A stretch of DNA of 64,000 nucleotides from Bacteroidota bacterium (GTDB lineage: Bacteria; Bacteroidota; Bacteroidia; Cytophagales; Cyclobacteriaceae): assembly GCA_018267285.1 (NCBI GenBank), contig JAFDYU010000004.1:1-64000 (forward strand), given 5' to 3'. The position numbers and the translations under genes are program-made. The notes beneath the pieces were generated by a model. It had not been told where the DNA came from. It saw only the letters and a list, made by a program, of their open reading frames with translations, and did no database searches. How positions within the stretch are numbered: the stretch's first letter is position 1; each line of letters opens with the position of its first letter. Shown one piece after another: positions 8,604 through 20,286 of the stretch.

Positions 8604-9067
8604 GGCAGAGGAATTGCCCGGCTGTCTTTAAACGTAGATAAAATTACAGTTGAGTGCATGTTGTCCACGCCTTCGATGTTGGTCATTTTTTCCAACATTA
8701 AATTCTGGTAAGCGGGGATATCAGAGGCAACTACTTTTAAAATGAAATCGGCTTGGCCGGTAACGTGGTGGCATTCTACCACTTCATCTATTTTGCTGAT
8801 GGCATTCGTGAATTTTTCAATGTTGTCTTTGTTGTGTCCTTTCAGAGAAACCGTAACAAAGGTGCAGACACCGATGCCCACACTCGCCATGTCAATAACG
8901 GCATGGTAGCTTTTGATTACCTCTTGGGTTTCCAGTTTTTTCACGCGCTCCAACGTTGGTGCCGGAGAAAGCCCAATTTCTTGCGCCAGTTGTGCATTGG
9001 TTATGTTTGAATCCTTTTGAAGCAGTTCAAGGATTTTCCGGTCGATTGAGTCAAGTTTGACTTTCAT
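8600..9067 (-). CDS. Lrp/AsnC family transcriptional regulator
   Basis: The ATG at 9067 gives 155 residues. An upstream in-frame ATG at 9115 would overlap eno and is rejected. The N-terminal helix-turn-helix (LDSIDRKILELLQKDSNITNAQLAQEIGLS) covers residues 5-35. The C-terminal RAM/AsnC domain (about 65-145) contains VVECHHVTGQADFILKV, typical of the effector-binding fold. It is probably a DNA-binding octamer responding to an amino acid. It lies 10 bases after eno and overlaps the next gene by 4 bases (ATGA). Confidence 0.93.
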   Translation of the reverse strand: MKVKLDSIDRKILELLQKDSNITNAQLAQEIGLSPAPTLERVKKLETQEVIKSYHAVIDMASVGIGVCTFVTVSLKGHNKDNIEKFTNAISKIDEVVECHHVTGQADFILKVVASDIPAYQNLMLEKMTNIEGVDNMHSTVILSTFKDSRAIPLP

Positions 9068-9077
9068 GGGAATGGGT

Positions 9078-11479
<2,402 letters not shown>

Positions 11480-11495
11480 GATAAGTTAAATTTGG

Positions 11496-11503
11496 CAAAA
11501 ATA
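11496..11503 (-). promoter_or_regulatory. Candidate -7 promoter element of carA
   Basis: On the minus strand TATTTTTG matches TAnnTTTG exactly, 17 bases before the carA ATG. No TTTG is found at the expected distance, so the call is tentative. The divergent gap 11480-11564 also serves the small gene at 11565. Confidence 0.35.
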
Positions 11504-11564
11504 ACTCCTATCAACCTATTGAACAGTGATTTTTTTACGAAATTTATGGTAGGATTAGAGAAAC

Positions 11565-11843
11565 ATGAAAAGACTACAACTGCTGATTTGTCTACTGTTG
11601 GCTTGCAGTCTTGCGTTTTCGCAAAGCAAGGATAAGAAGCTGAAAAGCAAAAAGCTGAACAAGGATGAGGCCAGCACACTTACGCAAGATCAGCGTTTTG
11701 TGCATGAAGAAAATCGAAAAAACAAAAACGGCAAGAAATCACTTTCGTCTGCCAAAAAGCTAAAAATCCAAAGAAAGCAGGCTCGTGCAGCTAAACATAC
11801 ACGGGCACCTAAAAAAGCTTCCCTCCCCAAGCCTAAAGACTGA
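11565..11843 (+). CDS. Small exported lysine-rich protein of unknown function
   Basis: The 92-residue protein starts with a clear signal peptide (MKRLQLLICLLLACSLAFSQ, cleavage expected after residue 18-20). The mature part is very rich in Lys, with Ser, Asn and Arg, and contains runs such as KDKKLKSKKLNKDE and KKASLPKPK. No domain is recognised and it is probably disordered. It is divergent from carA, convergent with the ribosomal cluster, and closed by a bidirectional terminator. The signal peptide and terminator support a real gene. Confidence 0.7.
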   Translation: MKRLQLLICLLLACSLAFSQSKDKKLKSKKLNKDEASTLTQDQRFVHEENRKNKNGKKSLSSAKKLKIQRKQARAAKHTRAPKKASLPKPKD

Positions 11844-11853
11844 ACCAATAAAC

Positions 11854-11886
11854 AAAAAGGATCGAACTACGTGTCCGATCCTTTTT
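11854..11886. terminator. Bidirectional terminator at the end of the ribosomal protein cluster
   Basis: The stem AAAAAGGATCG / CGATCCTTTTT (11854-11864 with 11876-11886) has an 11-base loop. T tracts follow on both strands, so it can end the long minus-strand ribosomal transcript after rplQ and also the small plus-strand gene. Confidence 0.87.
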
Positions 11887-11910
11887 CTGTTATTCTTAAA
11901 AAGCGATCCT

Positions 11911-12432
11911 TTATTTTTCTTTTTTTGATGCTTTTTTAGCCGTAGCCTTTTTTGGCTTTGCTTCTTCAGCCAGAGTAGTTTCCGAGGCTTCAACCGCTCC
12001 TTCTTCTTTTTTGCCTTTGCGGCTTCTGCGCGTCTTGGTTTTTTTGGCCGCACCGTCTTTCTGATACATGTCGTTGAAATCAACGAGTTCCATCAGGCAC
12101 ATGTCGGCTGCATCGCCCAAGCGGGGATCGCTCAGTTTGATAATGCGAGTGTAGCCACCGGGTCTTTCTGAAGTACGGCCTGCCACTTCGCCAAATAATG
12201 TTTTAACCGACTCTTTGTTCTGCAAATAAGCAAACACTGTTCTGCGCGAGTGTGTAGAGTCTGATTTTGCTTTGGTGATCAATGGCTCTACATATTTTCT
12301 AAGCGCTTTTGCTTTAGCCACTGTGGTGGTAATCCGCTTATTTAAAATGAGCGAAGATGCCAAATTGGAAAGTAACGCGTGCCTATGGGCAGAGGTTCTT
12401 CCGAGGTGATTTACTTTTTTACCGTGTCTCAT
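11911..12432 (-). CDS. rplQ: 50S ribosomal protein L17 with long charged tail
   Basis: The L17 core ([28 protein letters not shown] to about residue 120) lines the peptide exit region of the 50S subunit. At 173 residues it is about 45-55 longer than common L17. The extra C-terminus is low-complexity Lys/Ala/Glu ([15 protein letters not shown], then [15 protein letters not shown]). It is the last gene of the cluster; its start abuts the rpoA stop. Confidence 0.97.
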   Translation of the reverse strand: MRHGKKVNHLGRTSAHRHALLSNLASSLILNKRITTTVAKAKALRKYVEPLITKAKSDSTHSRRTVFAYLQNKESVKTLFGEVAGRTSERPGGYTRIIKLSDPRLGDAADMCLMELVDFNDMYQKDGAAKKTKTRRSRKGKKEEGAVEASETTLAEEAKPKKATAKKASKKEK

Positions 12433-13421
12433 TACTCTTCGTCCAGTTTATATTTACCTAGATCCATACCAAACGTAAGGTTCTTATCCGAAACCAGTTG
12501 TTCTAATTCGGCCAATGATTTCTTACCAAAGTTTCTGAATTTCATCATATCCGAAATATCAAGCTGCACCAACTCGCCCAACGTTTTTACATCGGCAGCC
12601 TTCAAGCAGTTGTACGCACGAACCGAAAGGTCCAAATCGTGCAACTGGGTTTTCAAAAGCTTGCGCATGTGCAGCATCTCTTCATCTACCTGCTCTACCT
12701 CGCTGTCCTTCGTAGTTTCGAGTTCGATTGATTTGTCGGAGAACAAGCGGAAGTGTTGAATCAAAATGAATGCAGCTCCTTCCAATGCTTTCTCAGGATG
12801 GATTGAGCCATCGGTCTCAATCTCAAACATCAATTTTTCGTAGTCCGTTTTTTGCTCAACACGGGTGTTTTCTACGCTATACTTTACATTTTTTACGGGT
12901 GTAAAAATGGCATCGATAGGTATAAATCCAAAAACCTGTTCGTTAGGCTTGTTTTCTTCGGCTGGCATATAACCACGGCCTTTTTCGATGGTCAGCTCAA
13001 TTTCAAAATGTGCAGACTCATCCAAATTACAGATTACATGCTCGGTGTTTAGCACTTCAAAGCCGGAAGTAAACTTGGCGATATCGCCTGCTTTAAATTG
13101 CTTTTGCTTTTTGATGTTAACAACAATTTTACTTTCGTTGGTTTCACCTACTTTTCTCAAGCGAACCTGCTTCAAGTTCAAAATGATTTCGGCCACATCT
13201 TCTACCACGCCTTCAATGGTAGAGAACTCGTGCAACACTCCGGGAATTTTAATTCCGGTAATGGCATAGCCTTCTAACGATGACAATAATATCCTTCTGA
13301 GTGCATTGCCGATGGTAACTCCATACCCTTTTTCGAGGGGCTTGAAGGTGAATACGCCATGGAAGTCGTCCGACTTTTCCATTACCACTTTATCCGGCAT
13401 TTGAAATGCTAATATTGACAT
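12432..13421 (-). CDS. rpoA: DNA-directed RNA polymerase alpha subunit
   Basis: The ATG at 13421 gives 329 residues. The in-frame start at 13466 would overlap rpsD and is rejected. The N-terminal assembly domain contains [23 protein letters not shown]. The C-terminal domain (after about residue 250) contains [23 protein letters not shown] and [13 protein letters not shown], used for contacts with DNA and activators. It lies in the usual place between rpsD and rplQ. Confidence 0.98.
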   Translation of the reverse strand: MSILAFQMPDKVVMEKSDDFHGVFTFKPLEKGYGVTIGNALRRILLSSLEGYAITGIKIPGVLHEFSTIEGVVEDVAEIILNLKQVRLRKVGETNESKIVVNIKKQKQFKAGDIAKFTSGFEVLNTEHVICNLDESAHFEIELTIEKGRGYMPAEENKPNEQVFGFIPIDAIFTPVKNVKYSVENTRVEQKTDYEKLMFEIETDGSIHPEKALEGAAFILIQHFRLFSDKSIELETTKDSEVEQVDEEMLHMRKLLKTQLHDLDLSVRAYNCLKAADVKTLGELVQLDISDMMKFRNFGKKSLAELEQLVSDKNLTFGMDLGKYKLDEE

Positions 13422-13446
13422 AAGCGATTTACTTTTTAGTTCAAGA

Positions 13447-14052
13447 TTATTTAGAGTACAATTCAACGATCAACTGCTCGTTGATATTTTCAGGAATATC
13501 TTCACGGGGCGGGAGGTTAATCAGTTTTCCTTCCAGTTCTTTTCCGTCCCACTCAAGCCAATTGTATTTTTTAACACCTTGTATCGAGAGTGAGTTGGTA
13601 ATTGCTTCCAATGATTTTGATTTCTCACGCACTGCAACTTTGTCGCCCGCGCGTAATGTAAACGAAGGAATATTCACCACCTCGCCATTTACCAGTATGT
13701 GTTTGTGCACCACCAGTTGTCGGGCCGCTCTGCGGGTAGGGGCAACACCCAACCGGTACACCGTATTGTCTAAGCGTGCTTCAAGCATCTGTAACAACAC
13801 CTCACCGGTAACACCTTTTTTACGCGTTGCTTTATCGAATGTGTTTTCAAATTGACGTTCTAATACGCCATAGATATATTTTGCCTTCTGTTTTTCAGCC
13901 AGCTGTGTGGCGTATTCAGAGAGCTTCCTTTTTTTATTTTTTCCATGCTGGCCAGGCGCATAGTTCTTTTTTGCCAGAGCTTTGTTTTCGCCCATGATGG
14001 GCTCATTAAACTTTCTGGAAATTCTTACTTTGGGGCCGGTATATCTTGCCAT
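13447..14052 (-). CDS. rpsD: 30S ribosomal protein S4
   Basis: S4 starts 16S rRNA assembly. The 201-residue protein begins [19 protein letters not shown] and carries the S4 RNA-binding domain around [31 protein letters not shown]. It lacks the N-terminal Cys set of the zinc-binding form. It is in the alpha operon between rpsK and rpoA. Confidence 0.98.
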   Translation of the reverse strand: MARYTGPKVRISRKFNEPIMGENKALAKKNYAPGQHGKNKKRKLSEYATQLAEKQKAKYIYGVLERQFENTFDKATRKKGVTGEVLLQMLEARLDNTVYRLGVAPTRRAARQLVVHKHILVNGEVVNIPSFTLRAGDKVAVREKSKSLEAITNSLSIQGVKKYNWLEWDGKELEGKLINLPPREDIPENINEQLIVELYSK

Positions 14053-14073
14053 GATCTTATTCGTTCAATTTTT

Positions 14074-14481
14074 TTAAACTCTTCTTTTCTTTGGAGGACG
14101 GCAACCGTTGTGTGGCAGCGGTGTCATGTCTTTAATTTGCATCACCTCAATGCCGGCCGCAGCAATACTGCGGATAGCCGACTCGCGCCCAGCACCCGGA
14201 CCTTTCACAAATACATCCACCTTACGAAGTCCTTGGTCGAACGCTTTGGTTGCGGCTTCTTGTGCTGCTACCTGAGCTGCATACGGAGTATTTTTCTTAG
14301 AGCCTTTGAAGCCCATCTTTCCGGCCGATGCCCAAGCTACAACCTGGCCGGTGCTGTTGGTGAGCGAAATAATGATGTTGTTGAAGGTGGCACGAATGTG
14401 TGCTTGGCCAATAGCCTCAACCACTACCGTGCGCTTTTTGCTTTTGTCCTTCTTCTTTTCAGCTCCAGGTGCTGTTGCCAT
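14074..14481 (-). CDS. rpsK: 30S ribosomal protein S11
   Basis: The 135-residue protein has the S11 core [37 protein letters not shown] and ends [13 protein letters not shown], as usual. It forms part of the 30S platform at the mRNA exit. A short Lys-rich N-terminus (KKKDKSKK) precedes the core. The 89-base gap to rpsM is the largest in this part of the cluster and shows no clear promoter. Confidence 0.98.
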   Translation of the reverse strand: MATAPGAEKKKDKSKKRTVVVEAIGQAHIRATFNNIIISLTNSTGQVVAWASAGKMGFKGSKKNTPYAAQVAAQEAATKAFDQGLRKVDVFVKGPGAGRESAIRSIAAAGIEVMQIKDMTPLPHNGCRPPKKRRV

Positions 14482-14570
14482 ATTTTTAGTCTTTTGTTCC
14501 TGCTATTAAGTTCTTAATACAAGTCATTGCCCAGCTATCTAAAGATATAAGCTACAGACTTGTATCTATT

Positions 14571-14951
14571 TTATCCTTTAGTTGCCTTTTTCTTGTTGGC
14601 TACGGTCTTACGCTTGCCCTTGCGGGTACGGGCGTTGTTTTTTGTGGTCTGCCCACGCACCGGAAGCCCTTTGCGGTGACGAAGTCCACGATAGCAACCG
14701 ATATCCATTAAACGCTTAATGCTTAATTGGATCTCCGACTTCAGCGAGCCTTCTATGCGGAATTGCTCAGCAATAATCGAACGGATCGCATTCGATTCTT
14801 CATCGCTCCAGTCTTTCACTTTTTTGTCAACATTGACATTAGCTTGTGAAAGAATTTTTTGAGCCGACCTGCGGCCAATACCAAAAATATAAGTGAGGCC
14901 GATTTCACCTCGCTTGTTATCCGGAATATCTACACCTGCAATACGTGCCAT
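14571..14951 (-). CDS. rpsM: 30S ribosomal protein S13
   Basis: The 126-residue protein begins [27 protein letters not shown] and has the conserved C-terminal [21 protein letters not shown]. It lies at the head of the 30S subunit and contacts the 50S. It directly follows rpmJ, with stop and start only a few bases apart. Confidence 0.98.
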   Translation of the reverse strand: MARIAGVDIPDNKRGEIGLTYIFGIGRRSAQKILSQANVNVDKKVKDWSDEESNAIRSIIAEQFRIEGSLKSEIQLSIKRLMDIGCYRGLRHRKGLPVRGQTTKNNARTRKGKRKTVANKKKATKG

Positions 14952-14954
14952 AGT

Positions 14955-15071
14955 TTATCCTTGTCTTTGTTTATACCGTGGATTTTTTTTGTTGATTACA
15001 TACAACTTGCCCTTGCGCCTGATGATTTTGCAATCTGCGCTTCGCTTTTTAATTGATGCTCTTACTTTCAT
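14955..15071 (-). CDS. rpmJ: 50S ribosomal protein L36
   Basis: This short gene, translated by hand, encodes 38 residues beginning [19 protein letters not shown] and ending NPRYKQRQG. It matches L36 throughout. Only one Cys is present, so the zinc-binding residues are lost (the C-minus form). It lies between infA and rpsM, its usual place. Confidence 0.95.
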   Translation of the reverse strand: MKVRASIKKRSADCKIIRRKGKLYVINKKNPRYKQRQG

Positions 15072-15074
15072 AAC

Positions 15075-15293
15075 TTACTTATATCTAAAAGTTATCCTTC
15101 CTTTTGTCAAATCATAAGGCGACATCTCCAGCTTTACTTTGTCGCCCGGCAAAATGCGGATGTAGTGCATCCTCATCTTACCCGAAATATGTGCCAACAC
15201 TTCGTGGCCATTTTCCAACTGCACTTTAAACATCGCGTTGGACAAAGCCTCGAGTATCGTTCCGTCTTGTTCTATGCTCTTTTGCTTCGCCAC
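15075..15293 (-). CDS. infA: Translation initiation factor IF-1
   Basis: The 72-residue single S1/OB-fold protein ([29 protein letters not shown]) binds the 30S A site during initiation. The C-terminus [15 protein letters not shown] is typical. Its start overlaps the 3' end of map by 22 bases in another frame, and rpmJ follows after 3 bases. Confidence 0.98.
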   Translation of the reverse strand: MAKQKSIEQDGTILEALSNAMFKVQLENGHEVLAHISGKMRMHYIRILPGDKVKLEMSPYDLTKGRITFRYK

Positions 15294-16066
15294 TTGAACT
15301 TATAACTTTCTTCGATGTACTCGTGTGTTGTTACTATTTCCGTTCTATCTTCAAAAACCGCCACCATGTGCTCAAAATGTGCCGATGGTTTCCGGTCTTT
15401 TGTTCTAATTGTCCAGCCGTCCTTTTCCTGAACGACATTTTTTGTTCCCATATTGATCATCGGCTCGATGGCAAATACCATCCCCGGCATAATCTTCGGG
15501 CCTTTGCCGCGTTTGCCATAGTTTGGCACTTCGGGGTCTTCGTGCAAATCTTTCCCCACTCCGTGGCCAACCAGTTCGCGCACCACTCCGTAACCAAACT
15601 GTTCGACATGGCTTTGCACCGCAAAACTCACATCACCGATCCGGTTTCCGACTTTTGCCTGAGCAATGCCAAGAAAGAGTGATTCGTACGTTCGCTCCAA
15701 AAGTTTCAACACCTCTTCGTCAGCCCCTTCCAGCGGATACGTGTAGGCCGAGTCGCTGTGAAATCCTTTGTACTTCACACCACAGTCCACGGAAATTATA
15801 TCGCTTTCGCGCAATTCATATCCGCTTGGAAACCCATGTACCACCACGTCATTAACGGAGATGCACAGGGCTGAAGGAAACCCATGATAGTTCTTGAACG
15901 AGGGGGTTCCTCCGTGATCGTGAATGTATTCATCGGCAATTTTGTCGAGGTCTTTGGTTTTCACTCCCGGCTTAATGGCCTTGGCTACTTCCGCGTGCGC
16001 TTTTCCTAAAATAACAGCGCTTTCTTTTATTACCTCTACTTCCTGTGCCGACTTAAAGTGAATCAT
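15272..16066 (-). CDS. map: Methionine aminopeptidase, type I
   Basis: Map removes the initiator Met from nascent proteins. The 264-residue protein has all metal and catalytic residues: His77, Asp94, Asp105, His168, Glu201 and Glu232. There is no N-terminal zinc-finger extension. It lies between secY (6-base gap) and infA (22-base overlap), a common Bacteroidota order. Confidence 0.98.
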   Translation of the reverse strand: MIHFKSAQEVEVIKESAVILGKAHAEVAKAIKPGVKTKDLDKIADEYIHDHGGTPSFKNYHGFPSALCISVNDVVVHGFPSGYELRESDIISVDCGVKYKGFHSDSAYTYPLEGADEEVLKLLERTYESLFLGIAQAKVGNRIGDVSFAVQSHVEQFGYGVVRELVGHGVGKDLHEDPEVPNYGKRGKGPKIMPGMVFAIEPMINMGTKNVVQEKDGWTIRTKDRKPSAHFEHMVAVFEDRTEIVTTHEYIEESYKFKWRSKRA

Positions 16067-16071
16067 TCAAC

Positions 16072-17382
16072 TCAAGCCGCAGCAAATTGAGAACGTCCTT
16101 TCACCCTACCCGATTTCATCATCCCTTCGTAGTGGCGCATCAACAAATAACTTTCAATTTGCTGAAGGGTGTCGAGCACCACACCAACTAAAATCAAAAG
16201 CGATGTACCTCCGTAGAAGTAGGCAAAATTCTGGGTGACACCCGCCTTCACTGCAAACGCAGGAAGTATGGCCACCATTGCCAAAAATATTGCTCCGGGT
16301 AAAGTTATTTTCGATAAAATAGCATCTATAAATTCTGCCGTTTGTTTTCCGGGTTTAATGCCGGGAACAAAACCACCATTTCTTTTCAAGTTATCTGCGA
16401 TGTCGTTCGATGGAACAGTGATCGCTGTGTAGAAGAATGTAAAAATGATAATTAGGGATGCAAACAATAAATTGTATTGCCAAGATGTAAAGTCTGCAAA
16501 CGTGGTACCCACATAAGCCCCCAAATCGCTGTCGCTCCAAATGCCTGCCATCAACGGAGGGATGAACATCAATGCTTGCGCAAAAATGATCGGCATAACA
16601 CCGGCTGAATTCAGTTTTAAAGGAATGAAATCTCTCTTGCCTCCGTATAATTTATTCCCCACTACTTGCTTAGCGTACTGAATCGGGATTTTACGTGTGG
16701 CCTGTGTCAATGCAATTACCCCAACTACAACGAAGAACAATGCTAAAATCTCAATAATAAATAATAAAGCTCCATTCAAACCCTTGCTGTCGATTTCCTG
16801 AAAAATTGCTACCGGAAAGCGAGACACAATGCCTATCATAATCAACATGGAAATTCCGTTACCGATTCCTTTGTCGGTGATGCGCTCACCAAGCCACATG
16901 CAAAACATGGTTCCGGCAACGATGATAATCATTGAAGAAATAGTATAGAATAAACCCGGTTGAATGATCGCTTCCGGATTAACTATGGATTTTAAATAAC
17001 CAAACGACTGAGCTGCTGTAATGATGATCGTTAACACGCGGGTGAACTGATTGAGTTTTTTTCTTCCACTTTCACCTTCTTTTTGAAGTTTGGTGAAGTG
17101 AGGAACAGCCACCGTCATCAACTGCACCACGATAGAAGCAGAAATGTACGGCATGATACCCAAAGCAAAAATTGAAGCACGGGTAAACGATCCACCCAAA
17201 AATGTATTGAGCAGGTCGAAGATGCCGCCTTGATTTCCGGTGAGTTTGTTGGGGTCGATCCCCGGCAATACGATGTAGGAGCCCAGTCTGAAAATAACCA
17301 GGAAGCCGATCGTATTGAGAATCCTCACACGAAGATCTTCAATGGAAAAAATATTCTTTATGGTCGTAATAAAACGCTTCAT
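16072..17382 (-). CDS. secY: Preprotein translocase subunit SecY
   Basis: SecY is the channel of the Sec translocon. The 436 residues contain about ten hydrophobic segments. Recognisable parts are the N-terminal FRLGSYIVLPGIDPNKL, the plug region GGIFDLLNTFLGGSFTRASIFALGIMPYISASI and the C-terminal LLMRHYEGMMKSGRVKGR. Its start overlaps the rplO stop by one base, so the two are coupled. Confidence 0.98.
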   Translation of the reverse strand: MKRFITTIKNIFSIEDLRVRILNTIGFLVIFRLGSYIVLPGIDPNKLTGNQGGIFDLLNTFLGGSFTRASIFALGIMPYISASIVVQLMTVAVPHFTKLQKEGESGRKKLNQFTRVLTIIITAAQSFGYLKSIVNPEAIIQPGLFYTISSMIIIVAGTMFCMWLGERITDKGIGNGISMLIMIGIVSRFPVAIFQEIDSKGLNGALLFIIEILALFFVVVGVIALTQATRKIPIQYAKQVVGNKLYGGKRDFIPLKLNSAGVMPIIFAQALMFIPPLMAGIWSDSDLGAYVGTTFADFTSWQYNLLFASLIIIFTFFYTAITVPSNDIADNLKRNGGFVPGIKPGKQTAEFIDAILSKITLPGAIFLAMVAILPAFAVKAGVTQNFAYFYGGTSLLILVGVVLDTLQQIESYLLMRHYEGMMKSGRVKGRSQFAAA

Positions 17383-17828
17383 TATTTCACGATTGTAACG
17401 CTGCCACCTGCCGTTTCAATTGCTTTTGTTGCTGTTGCCGAAAAAGCGTGTGCTTCTACCGAAACTTTTACTTTCAATTCTCCACGGCCCAATACTTTTA
17501 CTAAATCTTTTTTGCCCACAATACCATTGTCGCGCATTAATTGAATGTTAAGAGCCGAAGCATTGGTCTTTTTTGCAAGCTCTTCCAGTATATCGAGATT
17601 GATCGGCTTAAAATAAATTTTCTCGTTGTTCTTAAAGCCGAATTTCGGAACTCGTCTTTGCAGCGGCATTTGTCCGCCTTCAAAACCAATTTTTTTGTGA
17701 TAGCCCGAACGCGACTGAGCCCCTTTGTGGCCACGGCCTGCCGTGCTGCCACCGCTTCCCTGGCCACGGCCAAGGCGTTTATTTGTTTTTGTAGAACCGG
17801 TAGCCGGCTTCAGTGTGTGCAACTTCAT
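17382..17828 (-). CDS. rplO: 50S ribosomal protein L15
   Basis: The 148-residue protein begins MKLHTLKPATGSTKTNKRLGR, followed by the glycine-rich GQGSGGSTAGRGHKGAQSRSG segment that threads into 23S rRNA. The C-terminal globular part ends GGSVTIVK. It abuts rpmD upstream and overlaps secY by one base downstream. Confidence 0.98.
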   Translation of the reverse strand: MKLHTLKPATGSTKTNKRLGRGQGSGGSTAGRGHKGAQSRSGYHKKIGFEGGQMPLQRRVPKFGFKNNEKIYFKPINLDILEELAKKTNASALNIQLMRDNGIVGKKDLVKVLGRGELKVKVSVEAHAFSATATKAIETAGGSVTIVK

Positions 17829-17829
17829 C

Positions 17830-18009
17830 TTATAATTCGGTTACGCTTACTAAGTGATTTACTTTCTTTACCATTCCTTTAATCTGAGGAGTATATTCTA
17901 CTTCAACAGAAGCGTGGAGTTTGCCCAAACCCAACGATTGAATAGTCCGCAATTGGGTATCGGGCCTTTTAATGGTGCTACGGATTTGGGTGATTTTTAC
18001 TTTTGCCAT
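17830..18009 (-). CDS. rpmD: 50S ribosomal protein L30
   Basis: Translated by hand, this short gene encodes 59 residues beginning MAKVKITQIRSTIKR and ending VNHLVSVTEL. The L30 core QTIQ-like segment is present as RTIQSLGLGKLHASV. It lies between rpsE and rplO, its standard place, with very short gaps. Confidence 0.96.
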   Translation of the reverse strand: MAKVKITQIRSTIKRPDTQLRTIQSLGLGKLHASVEVEYTPQIKGMVKKVNHLVSVTEL

Positions 18010-18014
18010 ACTGC

Positions 18015-18533
18015 TTATCCGTTAAAAACTTTCGACAATGATATTCCACGATTGCGGGCAATAGTTTGGGGGTCGCGCATCATCGTCAATGCGTTGAAGG
18101 TTGCCTTCACCACATTGTGCGGGTTGGAAGAACCCTTCGATTTTGCCAACACGTTGTGTACACCTGCGCTCTCCAATACAGCACGCATTGCACCTCCGGC
18201 AATTACACCTGTACCTGGGGAAGCCGGCTTCAACAACACAAAACCACCACCAAATTTGCCAAGCGATTCATGCGGCACTGTTCCTTTGATGATCGGAACT
18301 TTTACCAAATGTTTTTTAGCATCATCAATGCCTTTTGTAATTGCATCGGTTACTTCATTGGCCTTACCCAATCCATAACCAACTACTCCGTTGCCATCAC
18401 CTACTACAACAATGGCTGCAAAGCTGAACCTGCGTCCACCCTTCACCACCTTGGCTACCCGCTGAATAGCTACAACTTTCTCTTTTAAGTCGATTTCGCT
18501 GGCCTTTACTGCGCTGACGTTACTTTGTGTCAT
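18015..18533 (-). CDS. rpsE: 30S ribosomal protein S5
   Basis: The 172-residue protein has the double-stranded RNA-binding-like N-terminal domain ([20 protein letters not shown], then [10 protein letters not shown]) and the C-terminal domain with [30 protein letters not shown]5 shapes the mRNA entry and decoding fidelity. It lies 3 bases after rplR. Confidence 0.98.
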   Translation of the reverse strand: MTQSNVSAVKASEIDLKEKVVAIQRVAKVVKGGRRFSFAAIVVVGDGNGVVGYGLGKANEVTDAITKGIDDAKKHLVKVPIIKGTVPHESLGKFGGGFVLLKPASPGTGVIAGGAMRAVLESAGVHNVLAKSKGSSNPHNVVKATFNALTMMRDPQTIARNRGISLSKVFNG

Positions 18534-18536
18534 GGA

Positions 18537-18884
18537 TTAGAATTTTAAGCCTCCTTCTCTGGCGCCATCCGCCAAAGCTTTGATATTACCGTGATATAAA
18601 TAGCCGTTGCGGTCGAACACAATTTCTTTTATGCCGTTGGCAAGCGCTTGTTCGGCTACTTTCTTGCCCACGCTTTTGGAAATTTCGAGGTTCACTCCGC
18701 CATTTTCTTTTACATCTTTCGATGATGCCGCCAGAAGGGTATGTCCTTTTGAATCGTCAACCAGCTGGGCATAAATTGCTTTGTTGCTTTTGAACACCGA
18801 AAGCCTTGGCCGAGCCGGAGTGCCTTCTATTTTGTGCCGGATACCTAATTTGATCCGCTGTCTTCTGTCTTTAATGTTTGGCAT
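18537..18884 (-). CDS. rplR: 50S ribosomal protein L18
   Basis: The 115-residue protein binds 5S rRNA. Conserved parts are GTPARPRLSVFKSNKAIYAQLVDD and the C-terminal FDRNGYLYHGNIKALADGAREGGL. It lies 8 bases downstream of rplF. Confidence 0.98.
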   Translation of the reverse strand: MPNIKDRRQRIKLGIRHKIEGTPARPRLSVFKSNKAIYAQLVDDSKGHTLLAASSKDVKENGGVNLEISKSVGKKVAEQALANGIKEIVFDRNGYLYHGNIKALADGAREGGLKF

Positions 18885-18892
18885 AACTATTA

Positions 18893-19450
18893 TTATTTAG
18901 CCGCAGCCTTACCCGCTTTTCTACGTACATATTCACCCACATAACGGATACCTTTGCCTTTGTAAGGCTCTACCGGACGGAGTGATTTTATTTTTGCAGC
19001 CATCTGGCCAATCAATTGCTTATCTATCCCTTCCAAGATAATCATAGGGTTTTGACCCTTTTCTTGGAGAGCTTGCACTTTCAATTCGGAAGGGATACCC
19101 AAAATCACACTGTGTGAAAACCCTAAGCTGAGGTCCAGCACGTTTCCTTGTGCCGTTGCTTTGTACCCCACGCCTATAACCTCAAGTTGAGTTTTGTATC
19201 CTTGGCTTACACCTTCAACCATATTTGCGATCAGTGCGCGGTATAAACCATGCAACGCTTTATGCCTTTTCTGTTCGGTAGGGCGTTGCACCAAAACAGC
19301 ACCTTCTTCCATCGTGATTTTAAAATCGCGATCAATCGCTTGCTTCAGTTCTCCCTTAGGGCCTTTCACGGTTACTTTATGGTCTGCTTCTGAATAAGTG
19401 CACGTAACACCCTTGGGTAAGCTAACTGGTAATCTTCCTATTCGTGACAT
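18893..19450 (-). CDS. rplF: 50S ribosomal protein L6
   Basis: The 185-residue protein begins MSRIGRLPVSLPKGVTC and has the second-domain signature PEPYKGKGIRY as RPVEPYKGKGIRYVGE near the end. L6 lies near the factor-binding centre of the 50S. It is 12 bases after rpsH. Confidence 0.98.
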   Translation of the reverse strand: MSRIGRLPVSLPKGVTCTYSEADHKVTVKGPKGELKQAIDRDFKITMEEGAVLVQRPTEQKRHKALHGLYRALIANMVEGVSQGYKTQLEVIGVGYKATAQGNVLDLSLGFSHSVILGIPSELKVQALQEKGQNPMIILEGIDKQLIGQMAAKIKSLRPVEPYKGKGIRYVGEYVRRKAGKAAAK

Positions 19451-19462
19451 GGTCGTGCTCTA

Positions 19463-19867
19463 TTAATAAACGTAACACAAAACTTCTCCACCTACATTCA
19501 TAGCCTTGGCTTCCTTGTCGGTAATTACACCTTTTGAAGTTGACAGGATAGCAATGCCCAACCCATTAAGTACCCTGGGCAGATCGGAGGCAGGCTTATA
19601 TTGACGCAAACCAGGGGTACTGATGCGTTCAATTTTTGTTATAGCCGATTCTTTCGTCTCGGGGTTGTACTTCAATGCAATCTTGATGTTGCCTTGTTTG
19701 TTTTCGGTATCTTCAAATTTGTAGTTGAGGATATAGCCCTTGTCAAAAAGAACTTTAGTCATTTCTTTTTTGAGGTTAGAGGCGGGCACATCAACCACAC
19801 GGTGTCGCGCCTTAATGGCATTGCGAACACGGGTTAAATAATCTGCGATCGGATCCGTAATTTTCAT
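19463..19867 (-). CDS. rpsH: 30S ribosomal protein S8
   Basis: The start at 19867 ([22 protein letters not shown]) gives 134 residues, the usual S8 length. The frame is open upstream to 19996, but that part runs through the promoter and hairpin and is not S8-like. C-terminal [26 protein letters not shown] is conserved. In E. coli, S8 represses its operon by binding mRNA. Here it has its own promoter just upstream, and a 147-base gap separates it from rpsN, the largest gap in the cluster. Confidence 0.97.
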   Translation of the reverse strand: MKITDPIADYLTRVRNAIKARHRVVDVPASNLKKEMTKVLFDKGYILNYKFEDTENKQGNIKIALKYNPETKESAITKIERISTPGLRQYKPASDLPRVLNGLGIAILSTSKGVITDKEAKAMNVGGEVLCYVY

Positions 19868-19879
19868 ATCACTTACTTT

Positions 19880-19907
19880 AAAAAGCAAACCCGTTTTATG
19901 AAACGGG
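19880..19907 (-). terminator. Terminator-like hairpin in the rpsH leader
   Basis: On the minus strand CCCGTTT-CATA-AAACGGG (19907-19890) is followed by TTTGCTTTTT (19889-19880). It could end read-through from rpsN, act as an attenuator, or stabilise the 5' end, because the predicted transcription start is at its first bases. It ends 12 bases before the rpsH ATG. Confidence 0.55.
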
Positions 19908-19910
19908 CTG

Positions 19911-19941
19911 CAAAGATAATTAACAATTTTGGTTCTCCAAA
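19911..19941 (-). promoter_or_regulatory. Internal promoter before rpsH
   Basis: On the minus strand TTTG (19941-19938), exactly 19 bases of spacer, and TATCTTTG (19918-19911) match the Bacteroidota promoter without mismatch. It would drive rpsH and the downstream half of the ribosomal cluster separately from the rplC promoter. Confidence 0.75.
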
Positions 19942-20014
19942 CTGTTACCTGGTTTCGGTGGCTAATTTGCCTTGCCCGACCTTGGATACTCAGCAACCTA
20001 TAATTTAGTTCAAG

Positions 20015-20284
20015 CTACCAGCTTGCCTTGGTCAAACCAGGGATTTTTCCCTGATGAGCCAGCAAACGAAACTGGTTTCGGCACAGGCCGAATTTGCTCA
20101 TGTAGCCACGAGGCCTTCCGGTAAGTTTGCAACGGCTGCGTAAACGCACCCTTGAAGAGCTACGTGGAAGTTTGTCAAGAGCCGCATAATCTCCGGCTTC
20201 TTTCAACGCTTTACGCTTTTCCGCATAACGTTTCACCAGCGCTTCTTTCTTATTGTCTCTTGCTACAATTGATAATTTTGCCAT
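20015..20284 (-). CDS. rpsN: 30S ribosomal protein S14 (zinc-independent form)
   Basis: The 89-residue protein is the long form without the four zinc Cys residues. It has [24 protein letters not shown] and ends [15 protein letters not shown], both standard. It lies 2 bases after rplE. Confidence 0.98.
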   Translation of the reverse strand: MAKLSIVARDNKKEALVKRYAEKRKALKEAGDYAALDKLPRSSSRVRLRSRCKLTGRPRGYMSKFGLCRNQFRLLAHQGKIPGLTKASW

Positions 20285-20286
20285 GA

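Noticed and set aside
19868..19996. Upstream extension of rpsH
   Set aside because: The extra 43 residues cover the promoter and hairpin, and S8 proteins start at [11 protein letters not shown].
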